Source of the DNA: Halioglobus sp.
Lineage (GTDB): Bacteria; Pseudomonadota; Gammaproteobacteria; Pseudomonadales; Halieaceae
DNA: 64,000 nucleotides
Direction of reading: 5' to 3'
NCBI GenBank assembly: GCA_002699145.1
Contig: PABK01000004.1
Span: forward strand, 62,001 to 126,000
Shown here: positions 1-9,472 of the stretch, piece by piece
Layout: each line of letters starts with the position of its first letter
How positions within the stretch are numbered: the stretch's first letter is position 1
Program-made: the position numbers and the translations under genes
Notes under the pieces: generated by a model
The model's input: the letters and a program-made list of their open reading frames with translations, nothing else
What the model was told of the DNA's origin: nothing
Databases searched by the model: none

Positions 1-66
1 GGCAGCCGTAGACGCAGGACCCGGGACACAACAAACCAGTAAAAACGAGACAGGGGCAACAGGGGC

Positions 67-660
67 ATGAAAATCTTGGGACGTGTAGGCGGGTTCTCCC
101 TGATTGAACTCATGGTGGTCATGGCGCTGATGGCCGTGGTGCTGGGCATCGGCGCGCCTGCCTTTGTCAATACGATCAAGAACAATCGCCAGCTCACCGA
201 GGTGTACGCCCTGCGTGCGACGCTGTCGACCGCGCGCAGTGAAGCGCTGTCCCAGCGCATGCCGGTGATCGTGTGTGAAAGCACCGACGCCAGCAACTGC
301 GCCACCGACACCAACTCCTGGAGTTCCGGCTACCTGGCCTTCGCCGATGCCGATGCGGACGGTGTACCCGATCCCAACGAGATCCTGCTCAGCCGCCAGC
401 TCGACGCGGCCGGCCTGGAGATCAGCTTTTTCGACGCCGCGGGCAGCGCGCGCAGCAGCACCCAGTTCTCGGTGCGCGGCGACAGCCGCGGGCAGACCGG
501 CACCTTTGTGCTCTGCGATGACCGCCGCGACGCCACCCAGGCGCGCGTCCTGCACCTGGTGCCCTCGGGCGAGGTGCGCGCGGCCAAGGATACCGACGAT
601 CCTGCGGACGAGATCCTCAACGACCTGGGAGGCAACAATGTCGCATGCCCTGAGTCCTAG
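67..660 (+). CDS. fimT: FimT/GspH-family minor pseudopilin
   Basis: This encodes a 197-residue type IV pilus minor pilin of the FimT/GspH class, which would prime or cap the pilus in the inner membrane and periplasm. The N-terminus is a prepilin signal: a short basic leader ends in Gly-Gly, followed by FSLIELMVV with Glu at mature position +5 and a hydrophobic helix. The rest is a soluble domain with a Cys pair (VCESTDASNC) and a late Cys, as in GspH-like pilins. An AGGGGC ribosome site sits just before the ATG. It is the first gene of fimT-pilV-pilW-pilX-pilY1-pilE. The 66 bases before it hold no gene. FimU is the alternative family name; the sequence alone does not separate them. Confidence 0.88.
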   Translation: MKILGRVGGFSLIELMVVMALMAVVLGIGAPAFVNTIKNNRQLTEVYALRATLSTARSEALSQRMPVIVCESTDASNCATDTNSWSSGYLAFADADADGVPDPNEILLSRQLDAAGLEISFFDAAGSARSSTQFSVRGDSRGQTGTFVLCDDRRDATQARVLHLVPSGEVRAAKDTDDPADEILNDLGGNNVACPES

Positions 661-1288
661 GAAAGCTCGCCGTATGGCGGTCACGCGGCAGCGTGGATTT
701 ACCATGATCGAGGCCCTGGTGACCTTCGCCATTCTGGCGGTCGGCGTGCTGGGCATCGTCACCCTGCTGGTCACCTCGAAAACATCGCAGTTCGAGGCGG
801 TTCAGCGCGCGCGCGCGGTGACGCTCGCCGACGGCCTGCTCGAACGGGTGCGCGAAAATCCCGGTGCGCTGGCCAACTACGTCACCGGGCTGAGCCCGAT
901 GGGCGGCGGCAGCCTCGGCAGCGAACCGAGCCCGAACTGTGCGGACAGCGCCTGTGATCCCAACGAGGCCGCGGTACACGACCTGTGGGCCTGGGAGCAG
1001 GAACTGGACGGTGCGGCGGTCACCTTCACCGATGCCGATGACAACACCACGTCCACCGGTGGCCTGCGCAACCCGCGCGGCTGCGTGCTCTTTACCCCCT
1101 TCAACGGCCGTGACCGCACCGGCCAGATCACGGTACTGGTGCAGTGGGACGGTTTGCTCGAGAGCAACGACGGGGTGCGCCCGGCGCTGGAAGGTGGGCA
1201 GGCCTGTGGTGGCGCGACGGCGGGCGGCGATCCGCGCCGTCGCCAGGTACTGGTGAGCAGCTTTGTCATGGATGGGGACGAGTTATGA
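638..1288 (+). CDS. pilV: Type IV pilus modification protein PilV
   Basis: PilV is a minor pilin needed for pilus assembly. The prepilin motif QRG/FTMIEALVTF is clear: cleavage after Gly, Glu at +5, then a hydrophobic helix (about residues 21-45), then a Cys-containing soluble domain. I chose the ATG at 638 because a strong GGGAGG lies five bases upstream, inside the end of fimT, which couples the two genes by a 23-base overlap. This gives 216 residues and a rather long 20-residue leader. The ATG at 674 would give a more usual 8-residue leader but has a weaker ribosome site, so the start is not settled. Its stop overlaps the pilW start (ATGA). Confidence 0.87.
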   Translation: MSHALSPRKARRMAVTRQRGFTMIEALVTFAILAVGVLGIVTLLVTSKTSQFEAVQRARAVTLADGLLERVRENPGALANYVTGLSPMGGGSLGSEPSPNCADSACDPNEAAVHDLWAWEQELDGAAVTFTDADDNTTSTGGLRNPRGCVLFTPFNGRDRTGQITVLVQWDGLLESNDGVRPALEGGQACGGATAGGDPRRRQVLVSSFVMDGDEL

Positions 1289-2319
1289 ACACCTGTCACC
1301 AGCAGCGGGGCGGCACACAGCGCCAGCGCGGCTTCACCCTGGTGGAGTTCATGGTCGCGATGCTGCTGGGCACGATACTGATTGGCGGCGCTGTCGCCAT
1401 TTACCTGGCCTCGAATCGCAGCTACCAGGAGACCGAACGCTCTATCGCCATGCTCGACAGCGGGCGTTTCTCGCTGCAGTTGATTACCGACTCCCTGCGC
1501 CACGCGGGTTTCTTCGGCGGTGTGCCCGCCGGCGCCATCACCCAGGATACCGCGCTGGGGGCACTGGCCGACGACTGCAGCGGCAGCGCGGCGGCCTATG
1601 ATATCAACAATTATCTGTTTGCCGTGGTGGCCGACGGCAGCGGCAACGCTGTCGCCTGCATCGATGACGCGCGGCCGGGCACCGACGTGCTGGTCATCAA
1701 GTACATGCTGCCCGACCCGCTGAGCGATACCGAGGACCCGAACGCGCCCGGCGACGGCGTGATTTCCTGGCCCACTGGGCTGGACGCGGGCCAGACCTAT
1801 ATCGTCGCCAATGCGAACGCCGGCCTGCTCATGGACGGCGCCGATACGCCGCCCAACGTCGGCGACGGGCAGGAGTACGCGCGCGGCATGGCCTGGCCCT
1901 ACATGTTCCAGGCGTTCTATGTGCGCCAGCCGGACAACGCGGTGGAAGAGTTTCGCCTGGCGAGCAAGACGCTGCGTCTGGACGGCGCCTCGATGAACGT
2001 GGTGACCGAGGACCTGGCCGAGGGCGTGGAAGACCTGCGCGTGCGTTTCCGTTACGACAGCGACGGCGACGGCGAGGTCGATACCACCGGTTACGCCGAG
2101 GACCTGGCGGCGGCGGACTGGGCCAACGTCGGTTCCGTGGAGGTGTTCATGCTGGTGCGCTCGCAGGAGCAGGACTTCAACTATGACAACGAAAAGGCCT
2201 ACGTGCTCGGCGACCGCGCCCCGGTGGGCAGCACCGACGACAGTTTCTGGCGCATGCTGGTGACGCGCTATGTCGCCCTGCGCAATCCCAACCTGGTGAT
2301 CCAGGCCGGAGGTGCGTGA
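1285..2319 (+). CDS. pilW: Type IV pilus minor pilin PilW
   Basis: PilW belongs to the minor-pilin priming complex with FimT/FimU, PilV and PilX. The protein has 344 residues. The leader ends in QRQRG, followed by FTLVEFMVAM with Glu at +5 and a hydrophobic helix over about residues 17-40. The long C-terminal domain contains the acidic DSDGDGEVD stretch and ends with a segment (RYVALRNPNL) typical of PilW. The ATG at 1285 overlaps the pilV stop as ATGA and is preceded by GGGGA. Length and position between pilV and pilX fit the family. Confidence 0.88.
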   Translation: MNTCHQQRGGTQRQRGFTLVEFMVAMLLGTILIGGAVAIYLASNRSYQETERSIAMLDSGRFSLQLITDSLRHAGFFGGVPAGAITQDTALGALADDCSGSAAAYDINNYLFAVVADGSGNAVACIDDARPGTDVLVIKYMLPDPLSDTEDPNAPGDGVISWPTGLDAGQTYIVANANAGLLMDGADTPPNVGDGQEYARGMAWPYMFQAFYVRQPDNAVEEFRLASKTLRLDGASMNVVTEDLAEGVEDLRVRFRYDSDGDGEVDTTGYAEDLAAADWANVGSVEVFMLVRSQEQDFNYDNEKAYVLGDRAPVGSTDDSFWRMLVTRYVALRNPNLVIQAGGA

Positions 2320-2810
2320 TGCGGAATCTGTCCAACAGGCGTGACCAGGCCGGTGTGGCACTGGGCGTGGCCATGATATTTTTGCTCATCGTGACCATCA
2401 TCGGCGTGGTCGCCGCGCGCAACAGTACGTTCAGCCTGAAGATGTCGGGCAACCTGCAGGATCTGAGCAATTCGCTGCAGTCCGCCGAAGCCGGCACCCT
2501 CGCCGTGTTGTCGCTGGCCAATACCGGCAACGATCCCTTCCGGGGCGGGGATACGGAGGACCCGTTCGACGGCGTCAGCCCCAATCCCCTGGACAACCTC
2601 AACGACGCTGGTGCCGTCGATACCGACGTGACCCTGATGGCCTTCGAATCCGGCTGCCCGCGACAGCGGCGTTCCAGCAACACCTCAGAGGTGTGGGGAA
2701 CCAATACGACCGTCTGCGACTACTACCGCGTGGACGCAGAACACGATGTTGCCCAGCGTGCGCGTACCCGGGTATCGCTGGGCGTGATCAAGCGCGTGTT
2801 GAAACCCTGA
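2319..2810 (+). CDS. pilX: Type IV pilus assembly protein PilX
   Basis: A 163-residue PilX. The N-terminal region QAGVALGVAMIFLLIVTIIG is the membrane helix of the PilX_N family. It is followed by the family signature around KMSGNLQDLSN and SAEAG, where incoming pilins are contacted. PilX members lack the +5 Glu, and so does this one. The ATG overlaps the pilW stop by one base (TGATG); a GTG three bases upstream is an alternative. A C-terminal pair of cysteines (SGCPR and TVCDYY) resembles the disulfide region of PilX. A gap of 99 bases follows before pilY1. Confidence 0.82.
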   Translation: MRNLSNRRDQAGVALGVAMIFLLIVTIIGVVAARNSTFSLKMSGNLQDLSNSLQSAEAGTLAVLSLANTGNDPFRGGDTEDPFDGVSPNPLDNLNDAGAVDTDVTLMAFESGCPRQRRSSNTSEVWGTNTTVCDYYRVDAEHDVAQRARTRVSLGVIKRVLKP

Positions 2811-2909
2811 GCGGGGCGGCTATGCAACGGGTGCTGACAAACAACAAAACCATTCCGGTTGGAACAGCCCGCGGGCCTGACGAGGCCCCGGGGAAGCAGG
2901 GGGTGTAAC

Positions 2910-5900
2910 ATGATCGACAAGCTGACTCGCCAGGTACTCCTGTCCCTGGTCTGCGCACTCGGGGGCATGGTCTGCCTGCCGGCGCTCGCCGACGATACCG
3001 AGATCTACAAGACGCGCTCGCTCGATGTCTCGTCCGGGCGCCCGAAGGTCCTCATCATCATGGATGACTCGGGCAGTATGGACACCACGGTCGAGGGGCA
3101 GCGTCCCGCCTACGACCCGACCAAAACCGATTACCAGGGCGGTATCTCCGGCAGCGAGTTCGACCGCATCTACTGGAGCACCGGGGACAACGGGCCGCCG
3201 CGTTCCAACAGCGACAACTGGTTCGCCATCGACAGGAACCGCTGCGCCTCGTCCTTTGACGCACTGGACAACCAGGGTTTCTTCCAGACCGCCAGCGCCC
3301 GCCGCTGGGTCGACAGCTCCACCGAAACCACCTGCACCATCACGCGCTACTACTGCTCCAACACCGGCGCCACCATCTACAGGAACCGCGATGCGCGTCG
3401 CTGTCGCCGCAACGGGGGCAGTGTGCGTACCGAGGAATCCTGTGAGACCAACACCCTGCCGGGGCGCTGGCGCAGCCTGTCCGACAACGTCAACTACCCC
3501 GCGCACGTGGAGTGTGAGAGCGATGTCACCGGCGCCGAGCCGGGCAACGGTCCCAGCGTGGCCGACGGCTACCCCCAGGACAACGTGGCCGATGGCGACG
3601 CCCTGGGCGCCGCGACCCCCGAGGACGCCGACGATATCTGGGGCAGCACCACCTACAAGTTCTACAGCGCCAATTACATCGACTACTGGAACGACGATTC
3701 GCTGACCGAAGACCGCACGCGCATGGCGATCGCGCAGGACGTGATCGCCGACCTGGTCAGTGCGAACACCGGTGTCGACTTTGGCCTGGCGACCTTCAAC
3801 CGCAATGACAACGGCGAGAACGAGGACGGCGGCCGCATCATCCACCGCATCATCCCGAACATGACCGCGGGCGAGCGCAGCGGCCTGGTCGATATGATCG
3901 AGAACGACCTGGACGCCGACGGCTGGACGCCGCTGTGCGAGACCTACTACGAGGCCTACCGCTACCTGTCCGGAAAATCGGTGCGCTACGGTGACAACCG
4001 CGACACCGGTGGCAGTCCCGACCGGGACCTGCCGCCGCGCGACCTGAACGCGGAAAACGGCAGCAAGGTCTACAATTCCCCGCACACAGACTGCCAGTAC
4101 GCCTACATCATCCTCATGACCGATGGCCTGCCAACCTACGATACCGCGGCCAACAGCTCCATCGAGTCACTGACCGGCAAGACCTGCCGCTACTGGGAAG
4201 ACGACATCGGCGGCAACGGCAATCCGAAAAACTGCCTGCCCGAACTGGCCGAGTACATGGCCACCACGGACCTGGACGGCGACGACGAGAACGGCGTACA
4301 GAAGGCGGTGACGTATACCATCGGCTTCGAGATCGATCAGCCGCTGCTCTCGGAGACCGCGCGCCTGGGAGGCGGCGACTACAACACGGCCTTCAGCGCC
4401 GACGAACTGGCTGGCGCCTTCAGCAGCGTGATCGACAGCATCCTGTCGGACGCGGGTAACTTCACCTCGCCGGCGACGGCGGTGGACAGCTTCAGCCGTA
4501 CGCAGAGCCGCGACGTGGTGTACTACGCCATGTTCAAGCCGGCCCAGCGTGTCGACTGGCGCGGCAATATCAAGAAGTTCAAGATCGCCGACACGGGTGA
4601 CGGGCCGTTCGTCGTGGACCGCAACAACTTCCCCGCCATCGACCCGGTGAGTCGGGACTTCAAGGCCAATGCGAGCAGCTACTGGAGCACCCAGGACGGT
4701 CCCACGGTGGACAAGGGTGGCGTCGGCGGCCTGCTGGCGGCGCGCGACCCGGCGACCCGCCGCGTCTTCACCAATACCGGTACCGGCGGTGCGCTGGAGG
4801 TATTTGAAACGGACAATATCACGCCCGACGCCTACGACCCGCCGTTCGAGGACGACGCCGCCCTGTGGGCGCAGTGGGGGGTCGGCAGCGCGGCCGACCT
4901 GGCCAAGGTGGTCAACTGGGGCCTGGGTTACGACGCCGGCGTCGTCGCCAATGGCCCCCGCGAGTGGATCCTGGGCGATATCCTGCACAGCCAGCCCCAG
5001 GTGGTGAACTACGGCTCCAGGGGCGGTTTCAGCGACGACAACCCGGATCTGCGTGTGCTCGTGGGCACCAATACCGGTTTCGTGCACATGTTCGGGGATG
5101 ATAACGGCCAGGAAGACTGGGCGTTCTTTCCCAAGGAGTTCGGCAGTATTCTCAACGACCGGCGGCTCAATGCCGTCTCCAGCGGCAACGTCTACGGCAT
5201 GGACCTGACGCCGGTGGTGTACAAGCTCGATGTCGACCGCGACGGCAGCCTGGACCACACCCAGGGCGACAAGGTCTGGGCCTACTTCGGCATGCGCCGC
5301 GGTGGCGACGCCCTGTACGCACTGGATATCTCCGACCCCGACAACCCGGCATTCCTCTGGGCGGTCGGGCGCACGTTGACCGAGAACGCCGACGAGATGG
5401 GCCAGACCTGGTCGCAACCGGTGATTACCTATATACCCGGGTACACGGATGACCAGGACTTGCCCAAGCCCGTGGTGATCGTCGGCGCCGGCTACGACCC
5501 GAACAAGGACAGCCACAGCGTGGGTACCGCCGACAGCATGGGCCGTGGCATATTCTTCATCGACGCCGAGACCGGCACGGTGATCCGCACCGTGACGCCC
5601 GACGCCGGCTCGCTGCTCAATGTACAGGCCGACGGCCTGCAGGACTCGGTACCGAGCGAGGTCGCGGTGCTGGACAGCAACAACGACCTGCTCACAGACC
5701 GCGTGTACTTCGGCGATACCGGCGGCAACGTGTGGCGCGTGGACATCGGGCCGCGACTGCCGGATGCCGGCGATTCCACCGAGACCTGGTTTGCGACCAG
5801 GCTGGCGGTGCTGGGCGGCAACGCCACCGACAACGACCGGCGCTTCTTCTACAAACCGGAAATTGCGCTGCTCACCCTGGCCAACGGCGAGTCGGTGGAC

Positions 5901-6575
5901 GCGGTGATGCTCGGCAGCGGCGATCGCACCAACCCGCTGGCCACGGATGTCGACAACTTCTTCTACCTGCTGCGCGATCCGCAGACCACGCTGTACACGG
6001 ACGATGCGCCGACAGCCGCGGAATGCGACGACAGCGACCCGGACAACTACCCGCTGGACAACCGCTGCTTCCTGCCCATCTCGCATGCGGCCCTGTTCGA
6101 CGTGCCAGACAACCGGTTGCTCAACGGCGCCGACGAGGACGACAAGGCCGACGCCGTGGCGGAACTGCTCGCCGCGCCGGGCTGGAAGTACGCCCTGACG
6201 CTGAGCGGGGAGAAGGTGACCACCAGCGGCAGCGTGCTGGCCGGTGAACTGGACTTCGCGACCTTCTCGCCGGTCTCCCTGGCGGCGGATATCAATACCT
6301 GCACGCCGGCTTCGGGTACGGGGCTGCGCTACTACCTGGATATCTTTTTCGATCCCGGCACGCCGGACGATCCGCCGCCGGACCCGCTGCCGCCGGGCGA
6401 TATCCCGGATGACACCAGCCTCTATGTGACCGAAGAGGGCCAGGTGTACAATCCGGAGTCACCGAAGACGCCGCCGGACCCCAACGACCCGGACGATGAC
6501 GACAGCGGCTTCAAGGAGCGTGACGCGGCGCTGCCGCCGCCCTACGGCAATTACTGGTACTCAGAGGAGTATTGA
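2910..6575 (+). CDS. pilY1: Type IV pilus tip adhesin PilY1
   Basis: PilY1 sits at the pilus tip and acts in adhesion, pilus extension and surface sensing. The protein has 1221 residues with a signal peptide ending near LPALA (about residue 28). A von Willebrand A domain follows, with a MIDAS motif DDSGS at residues 52-56 and long insertions up to about residue 520. The C-terminal half is the PilY1 beta-propeller, seen in MRRGGDALYALDISDP and in the Ca2+-loop-like DSNNDLLTD before a GDTGGNVWRVD blade. The tail is rich in Pro and Asp. The ATG at 2910 follows a GGGGG run and gives a clean signal peptide; an in-frame extension upstream would not. The pilE start lies three bases after the stop. 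Confidence 0.92.
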   Translation: MIDKLTRQVLLSLVCALGGMVCLPALADDTEIYKTRSLDVSSGRPKVLIIMDDSGSMDTTVEGQRPAYDPTKTDYQGGISGSEFDRIYWSTGDNGPPRSNSDNWFAIDRNRCASSFDALDNQGFFQTASARRWVDSSTETTCTITRYYCSNTGATIYRNRDARRCRRNGGSVRTEESCETNTLPGRWRSLSDNVNYPAHVECESDVTGAEPGNGPSVADGYPQDNVADGDALGAATPEDADDIWGSTTYKFYSANYIDYWNDDSLTEDRTRMAIAQDVIADLVSANTGVDFGLATFNRNDNGENEDGGRIIHRIIPNMTAGERSGLVDMIENDLDADGWTPLCETYYEAYRYLSGKSVRYGDNRDTGGSPDRDLPPRDLNAENGSKVYNSPHTDCQYAYIILMTDGLPTYDTAANSSIESLTGKTCRYWEDDIGGNGNPKNCLPELAEYMATTDLDGDDENGVQKAVTYTIGFEIDQPLLSETARLGGGDYNTAFSADELAGAFSSVIDSILSDAGNFTSPATAVDSFSRTQSRDVVYYAMFKPAQRVDWRGNIKKFKIADTGDGPFVVDRNNFPAIDPVSRDFKANASSYWSTQDGPTVDKGGVGGLLAARDPATRRVFTNTGTGGALEVFETDNITPDAYDPPFEDDAALWAQWGVGSAADLAKVVNWGLGYDAGVVANGPREWILGDILHSQPQVVNYGSRGGFSDDNPDLRVLVGTNTGFVHMFGDDNGQEDWAFFPKEFGSILNDRRLNAVSSGNVYGMDLTPVVYKLDVDRDGSLDHTQGDKVWAYFGMRRGGDALYALDISDPDNPAFLWAVGRTLTENADEMGQTWSQPVITYIPGYTDDQDLPKPVVIVGAGYDPNKDSHSVGTADSMGRGIFFIDAETGTVIRTVTPDAGSLLNVQADGLQDSVPSEVAVLDSNNDLLTDRVYFGDTGGNVWRVDIGPRLPDAGDSTETWFATRLAVLGGNATDNDRRFFYKPEIALLTLANGESVDAVMLGSGDRTNPLATDVDNFFYLLRDPQTTLYTDDAPTAAECDDSDPDNYPLDNRCFLPISHAALFDVPDNRLLNGADEDDKADAVAELLAAPGWKYALTLSGEKVTTSGSVLAGELDFATFSPVSLAADINTCTPASGTGLRYYLDIFFDPGTPDDPPPDPLPPGDIPDDTSLYVTEEGQVYNPESPKTPPDPNDPDDDDSGFKERDAALPPPYGNYWYSEEY

Positions 6576-6577
6576 GC

Positions 6578-7009
6578 GTGAAGCGACTGTCCAGCCAGGC
6601 CGGTGTGACCCTCATGGAGGTGGTGATCGTCGTGGTGATCGTCGGCGCACTGATGCTGGTGGCCCTGCCGGCCTACCAGAACCAGTTGCAGAAGGGGCGG
6701 CGCGCGGACGCCATGCAGGCCCTGTCAGACGTGGCCAGCCGGCAGGAGAGCTTCATGCTCGACCGGCAGACCTATACCACGGATATGACCGCACTGGGCT
6801 ACGCCGCTGACCCCTACGAATCCCTGGAAGGGCACTACACGGTCAGCGCCGCCGCCGGGGCTTGCGGGTCGATCGCCAACTGCTACCTGCTGACGGCGAC
6901 GCCGGCGGCAGACAGCCCGCAGCAGAAGGATACACAGTGCATCAATTTCACCCTGTCCTCCACCGGCGAGAAAGGCGCGACCGGGACGTTGGGGGCGGAG
7001 TGCTGGTGA
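6578..7009 (+). CDS. pilE: PilE-type minor pilin
   Basis: A 143-residue type IV pilin-like protein, the last pilin of the operon. The mature N-terminus reads VTLMEVVIVVVIVGALML: a hydrophobic helix with Glu at +5, but Val instead of the usual Phe/Met at +1. The soluble domain has Cys residues (ACGSIANCYLL, a late QCINF and a C-terminal ECW) that fit PilE minor pilins. I prefer the GTG at 6578, eight bases after AGAGGAG, over the TTG at 6572, which would sit almost on the ribosome site. It follows pilY1 directly, as in other gammaproteobacteria. Confidence 0.85.
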   Translation: MKRLSSQAGVTLMEVVIVVVIVGALMLVALPAYQNQLQKGRRADAMQALSDVASRQESFMLDRQTYTTDMTALGYAADPYESLEGHYTVSAAAGACGSIANCYLLTATPAADSPQQKDTQCINFTLSSTGEKGATGTLGAECW

Positions 7010-7020
7010 GGGAGAGTGAC

Positions 7021-7332
7021 ATGAACAACGCGAGCAAAGCGGTGCGCCTGGCGGTGGCCGCGATCTGCCTGGCCGGAGCGGTCAGCGCCCAGGCCAACCC
7101 GCGCAAGTACGTCTACGCCTGTGAGGTGCAGACACAGGCTGGAGTCGCCGGCCTGGTCATGGTGCAGGCGGATACGCTGAAGGACGCGCACAAGGCCGCG
7201 CTGGGAGCCTCCGCCCGGACGCTCGACGGCAAGCGCAGCCAGGCCGTGTCCCTGGTGGAGTGCATCGAGCACGGCAAGGGGTCCTTCCGCGACTCGGCCA
7301 TGCAGCGCCTGTACGACAGCACACCCCGCTAG
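7021..7332 (+). CDS. Small secreted protein of unknown function
   Basis: A 103-residue protein that I do not recognise. It begins with a signal peptide (basic start, hydrophobic AVRLAVAAICLAGAVSA, likely cleavage after AQA), so it should be periplasmic or exported. The mature part is about 78 residues, with two cysteines (YACEV and VECIEH) that could pair, and is Lys/Arg rich. It starts 11 bases after pilE behind GGGAGAG and is transcribed with the pilus genes, so a role in pilus assembly is a fair guess but only a guess. It converges with gloB, 30 bases away, and no hairpin with a T-run is visible between them. Confidence 0.7.
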   Translation: MNNASKAVRLAVAAICLAGAVSAQANPRKYVYACEVQTQAGVAGLVMVQADTLKDAHKAALGASARTLDGKRSQAVSLVECIEHGKGSFRDSAMQRLYDSTPR

Positions 7333-7362
7333 ACGCCGGCGCGACTGTACCCCGGGAGCGCT

Positions 7363-8133
7363 TTAGAAACTGTCTTTCCAGCCCCTGACGGTGGCGAATA
7401 CCCTCTCGGGGCTGGCGTCGTCCAGGCGCCCCTGTTCCCGCAAACTGTCGACCAGCGCCGGTTCGCGGCAGCGCAGGAACGGGTTGGTGGCCAGTTCCAG
7501 GGCGATATCCGAAGGCACGGTGGGCTCGGCGCGCGCCCGCGTGTCCTGCGCATCCTGCACGCGCTGACGCAACGCCGCGTTGCCGGGTTCCACGGCGCGG
7601 GCGAACTCCAGGTTGGCCAGGGTGTATTCGTGGGCGCAGTACACACGCGTCGGCGCGGGCAGGGCGGCAAGCGTGTCCAGCGAGCGCAGCATCATCGGCG
7701 GATCTCCCTCGAACAGCCGGCCGCAGCCGCCGGCGAACAGGGTGTCGCCGCAAAACAGCAGCGGCGGGTCGCCGTCGTGGAAGAACGCGATATGGTCCAG
7801 GGTGTGGCCGGGCACTGCCATGACCTCGAATTCCAGCCCCAGCACCTGTGCCCGGTCGCCATCGCCGAGGCGGTTGTCGATACCCTCGATGCCCGGATTG
7901 TGCGGACCATGTACACGCGGCGAGTAGCTCTCGCGCAGTTGCGCCAGGCCGCCGACGTGATCGAAGTGGTGGTGCGTGATGATGATGTCGGTGAGCTGCA
8001 GCTCACGCGCTTCCAGTTCGGTGATGACCGGGTTGGCGTCGCCCGGATCGACCACGGCGGCACGGCCCTGGTCGTCGTGCAGCAGCCAGATGTAGTTGTC
8101 GGAAAAGGCGGGTACCGGGTGGATGTTGACCAT
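7363..8133 (-). CDS. gloB: Hydroxyacylglutathione hydrolase (glyoxalase II)
   Basis: Glyoxalase II hydrolyses S-lactoylglutathione to lactate and glutathione, finishing methylglyoxal detoxification in the cytosol. The 256-residue length matches the family. The binuclear metal site is complete: THHHFDH for the first ligands, GHTLDH, the bridging Asp in FCGDTLF, and the late His in YCAHEYT. The C-terminal HAGH domain ends in RGWKDSF. It is divergent from the yafS-like methyltransferase, followed by rnhA and dnaQ, an arrangement also known from E. coli and Pseudomonas, which supports the assignment. Confidence 0.95.
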   Translation of the reverse strand: MVNIHPVPAFSDNYIWLLHDDQGRAAVVDPGDANPVITELEARELQLTDIIITHHHFDHVGGLAQLRESYSPRVHGPHNPGIEGIDNRLGDGDRAQVLGLEFEVMAVPGHTLDHIAFFHDGDPPLLFCGDTLFAGGCGRLFEGDPPMMLRSLDTLAALPAPTRVYCAHEYTLANLEFARAVEPGNAALRQRVQDAQDTRARAEPTVPSDIALELATNPFLRCREPALVDSLREQGRLDDASPERVFATVRGWKDSF

Positions 8134-8216
8134 GTTGCGGCGTTCCCTGGGGGCGAAAATACAGTACTATAGCCGCACTGAAGCGCACCGAGGGGAGCGC
8201 CGGGCGCGGCATCCGG

Positions 8217-9011
8217 ATGCAGACACAGTGTAACGACATTTTCGCGCAACTGGAAACCTGGTACGGCGGCGACAGCGGCCGCTACCTGCAGGAGTCCATA
8301 CTGTGTGCCGCCCGCCCCATGCTGGAAACGGCCTTCGGCTACCACATCCTGCAGCTGGGCGTGCAGGGCGACACGCCGCTGTGCGCCGCCAGCCCGATCA
8401 ATCACCGCATCGGCTGCGCCGCCGGGCATCGCGCCCAGGTGGGCCTGGTGGCCGAGGCCTTCGAGCTGCCGCTGGAGAGCGACAGCGTCGATGTGGTGAT
8501 CGCCCACCATTGCCTGGACTTCACCGACCACCCGCACCAGGTGCTGCGGGAGATCCAGCGGGTGTTGACGCCGCAGGGGCAGCTGCTGCTGATCGGCTTC
8601 AATCCGCTGAGCCTGCACGGCCTGCACAGCCGGCTGCGCGGCTGGCTGCGCGACCCGCTGTGGCGGCGCCACCGGCCGGTGGGTGAGCACCGGGTTACCG
8701 ACTGGTTGCACCTGCTCGGCTGTGAGGTACAGGACGTGGCACGCCTGTACGCCGTGCCGCCCGCCGGGCGCGGGCGACTGCGCGCCTGGCTGGCGCGCCT
8801 GGATCGCTGGGGCGGCAGGCACAATGTGCCGCTGTCGGGCCTGTACGTGCTGCACGCCGTCAAGCAGGTGGCCGGCCTGCACCGGCCGCGCCGCGCCCTG
8901 CGCGGGCGCAGCGCCCGGCTGATCGGACTCGTTCCCAAGCCCGCGCCGAGCCCGACACCGGCCGCGCCGCATGCTTGCGATGTTTTCGAGAAAGGGGATG
9001 TAGCTGCTTGA
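8217..9011 (+). CDS. YafS-like SAM-dependent methyltransferase
   Basis: A 264-residue class I methyltransferase-like protein. The Methyltransf_11-type core is visible as a hydrophobic strand with [19 protein letters not shown] (motif II region) and the following [19 protein letters not shown] (motif III, LTPxGxLL). The N-terminus lacks a neat GxGxG, and LQLGVQGD near residue 45 is the likely degenerate motif I. Position between gloB (divergent) and rnhA (downstream, stop/start overlap) matches E. coli yafS, whose substrate is not known to me. The ribosome site before the ATG is weak. Roughly the last 20 residues, rich in Pro and Ala, look disordered. Confidence 0.8.
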   Translation: MQTQCNDIFAQLETWYGGDSGRYLQESILCAARPMLETAFGYHILQLGVQGDTPLCAASPINHRIGCAAGHRAQVGLVAEAFELPLESDSVDVVIAHHCLDFTDHPHQVLREIQRVLTPQGQLLLIGFNPLSLHGLHSRLRGWLRDPLWRRHRPVGEHRVTDWLHLLGCEVQDVARLYAVPPAGRGRLRAWLARLDRWGGRHNVPLSGLYVLHAVKQVAGLHRPRRALRGRSARLIGLVPKPAPSPTPAAPHACDVFEKGDVAA

Positions 9012-9472
9012 AATATGTAGAGATTTATACTGATGGCGCTTGTCGGGGCAACCCTGGACCCGGGGGCTGGGGAGCGCTGCTGCGCTACGGCGACAAGGAG
9101 AAGGAGCTGTACGGCGGCGAACCGGCCACGACCAACAACCGCATGGAACTGCGCGCGGCCATCGAGGGCCTGCGCGCCCTGGCCCAGCCCTGCCGGGTGA
9201 AGCTGACCACCGACTCCACCTACGTGCGCAATGGCATCACCAGCTGGCTGGCGGGCTGGAAGCGCAAGGGCTGGAAAACCGCCGCGCGCAAGCCGGTGAA
9301 AAATGTCGACCTGTGGCAGGCCCTGGATGAGCAGAACCAGCGCCATGAGGTGCAGTGGGAATGGGTCAAGGGACACAGCGGTCACGCGGAGAATGAACGC
9401 GCCGACGAGCTGGCCAATCGCGGCATCGATGAGCTGGCGGCGGGCGCGCGGCGCACGGCGGAGGGCGGCTAG
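9008..9472 (+). CDS. rnhA: Ribonuclease HI
   Basis: RNase HI degrades the RNA strand of RNA:DNA hybrids. All four catalytic acids are visible: Asp in [11 protein letters not shown], Glu in NNRMELRAA, Asp in [11 protein letters not shown], and Asp in ENERADELA; the basic protrusion [10 protein letters not shown] is also present. I chose the TTG at 9008, which overlaps the methyltransferase stop (TTGA) and has AAAGGGGA nine bases upstream; this gives 154 residues, the normal size. A TTG at 8975 would add 11 residues without homology. dnaQ follows at once, as in enterobacteria and pseudomonads. Confidence 0.95.
   Translation: MKYVEIYTDGACRGNPGPGGWGALLRYGDKEKELYGGEPATTNNRMELRAAIEGLRALAQPCRVKLTTDSTYVRNGITSWLAGWKRKGWKTAARKPVKNVDLWQALDEQNQRHEVQWEWVKGHSGHAENERADELANRGIDELAAGARRTAEGG

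Noticed and set aside
877-2361. A 494-codon minus-strand frame opposite pilV and pilW
   Set aside because: Shadow frame in high-GC DNA; composition biased, with no domain and no room for it beside the pilin genes.
2822-2908. A 28-codon reading frame between pilX and pilY1
   Set aside because: No convincing ribosome site and no recognisable feature; its stop lies next to the pilY1 start, but that alone is weak.
4167-6086. A 639-codon open frame on the minus strand opposite pilY1
   Set aside because: It is opposite a clearly conserved PilY1, is rich in Val/Ala/Arg/His as expected of a GC-rich shadow, and shows no motif or ribosome site.
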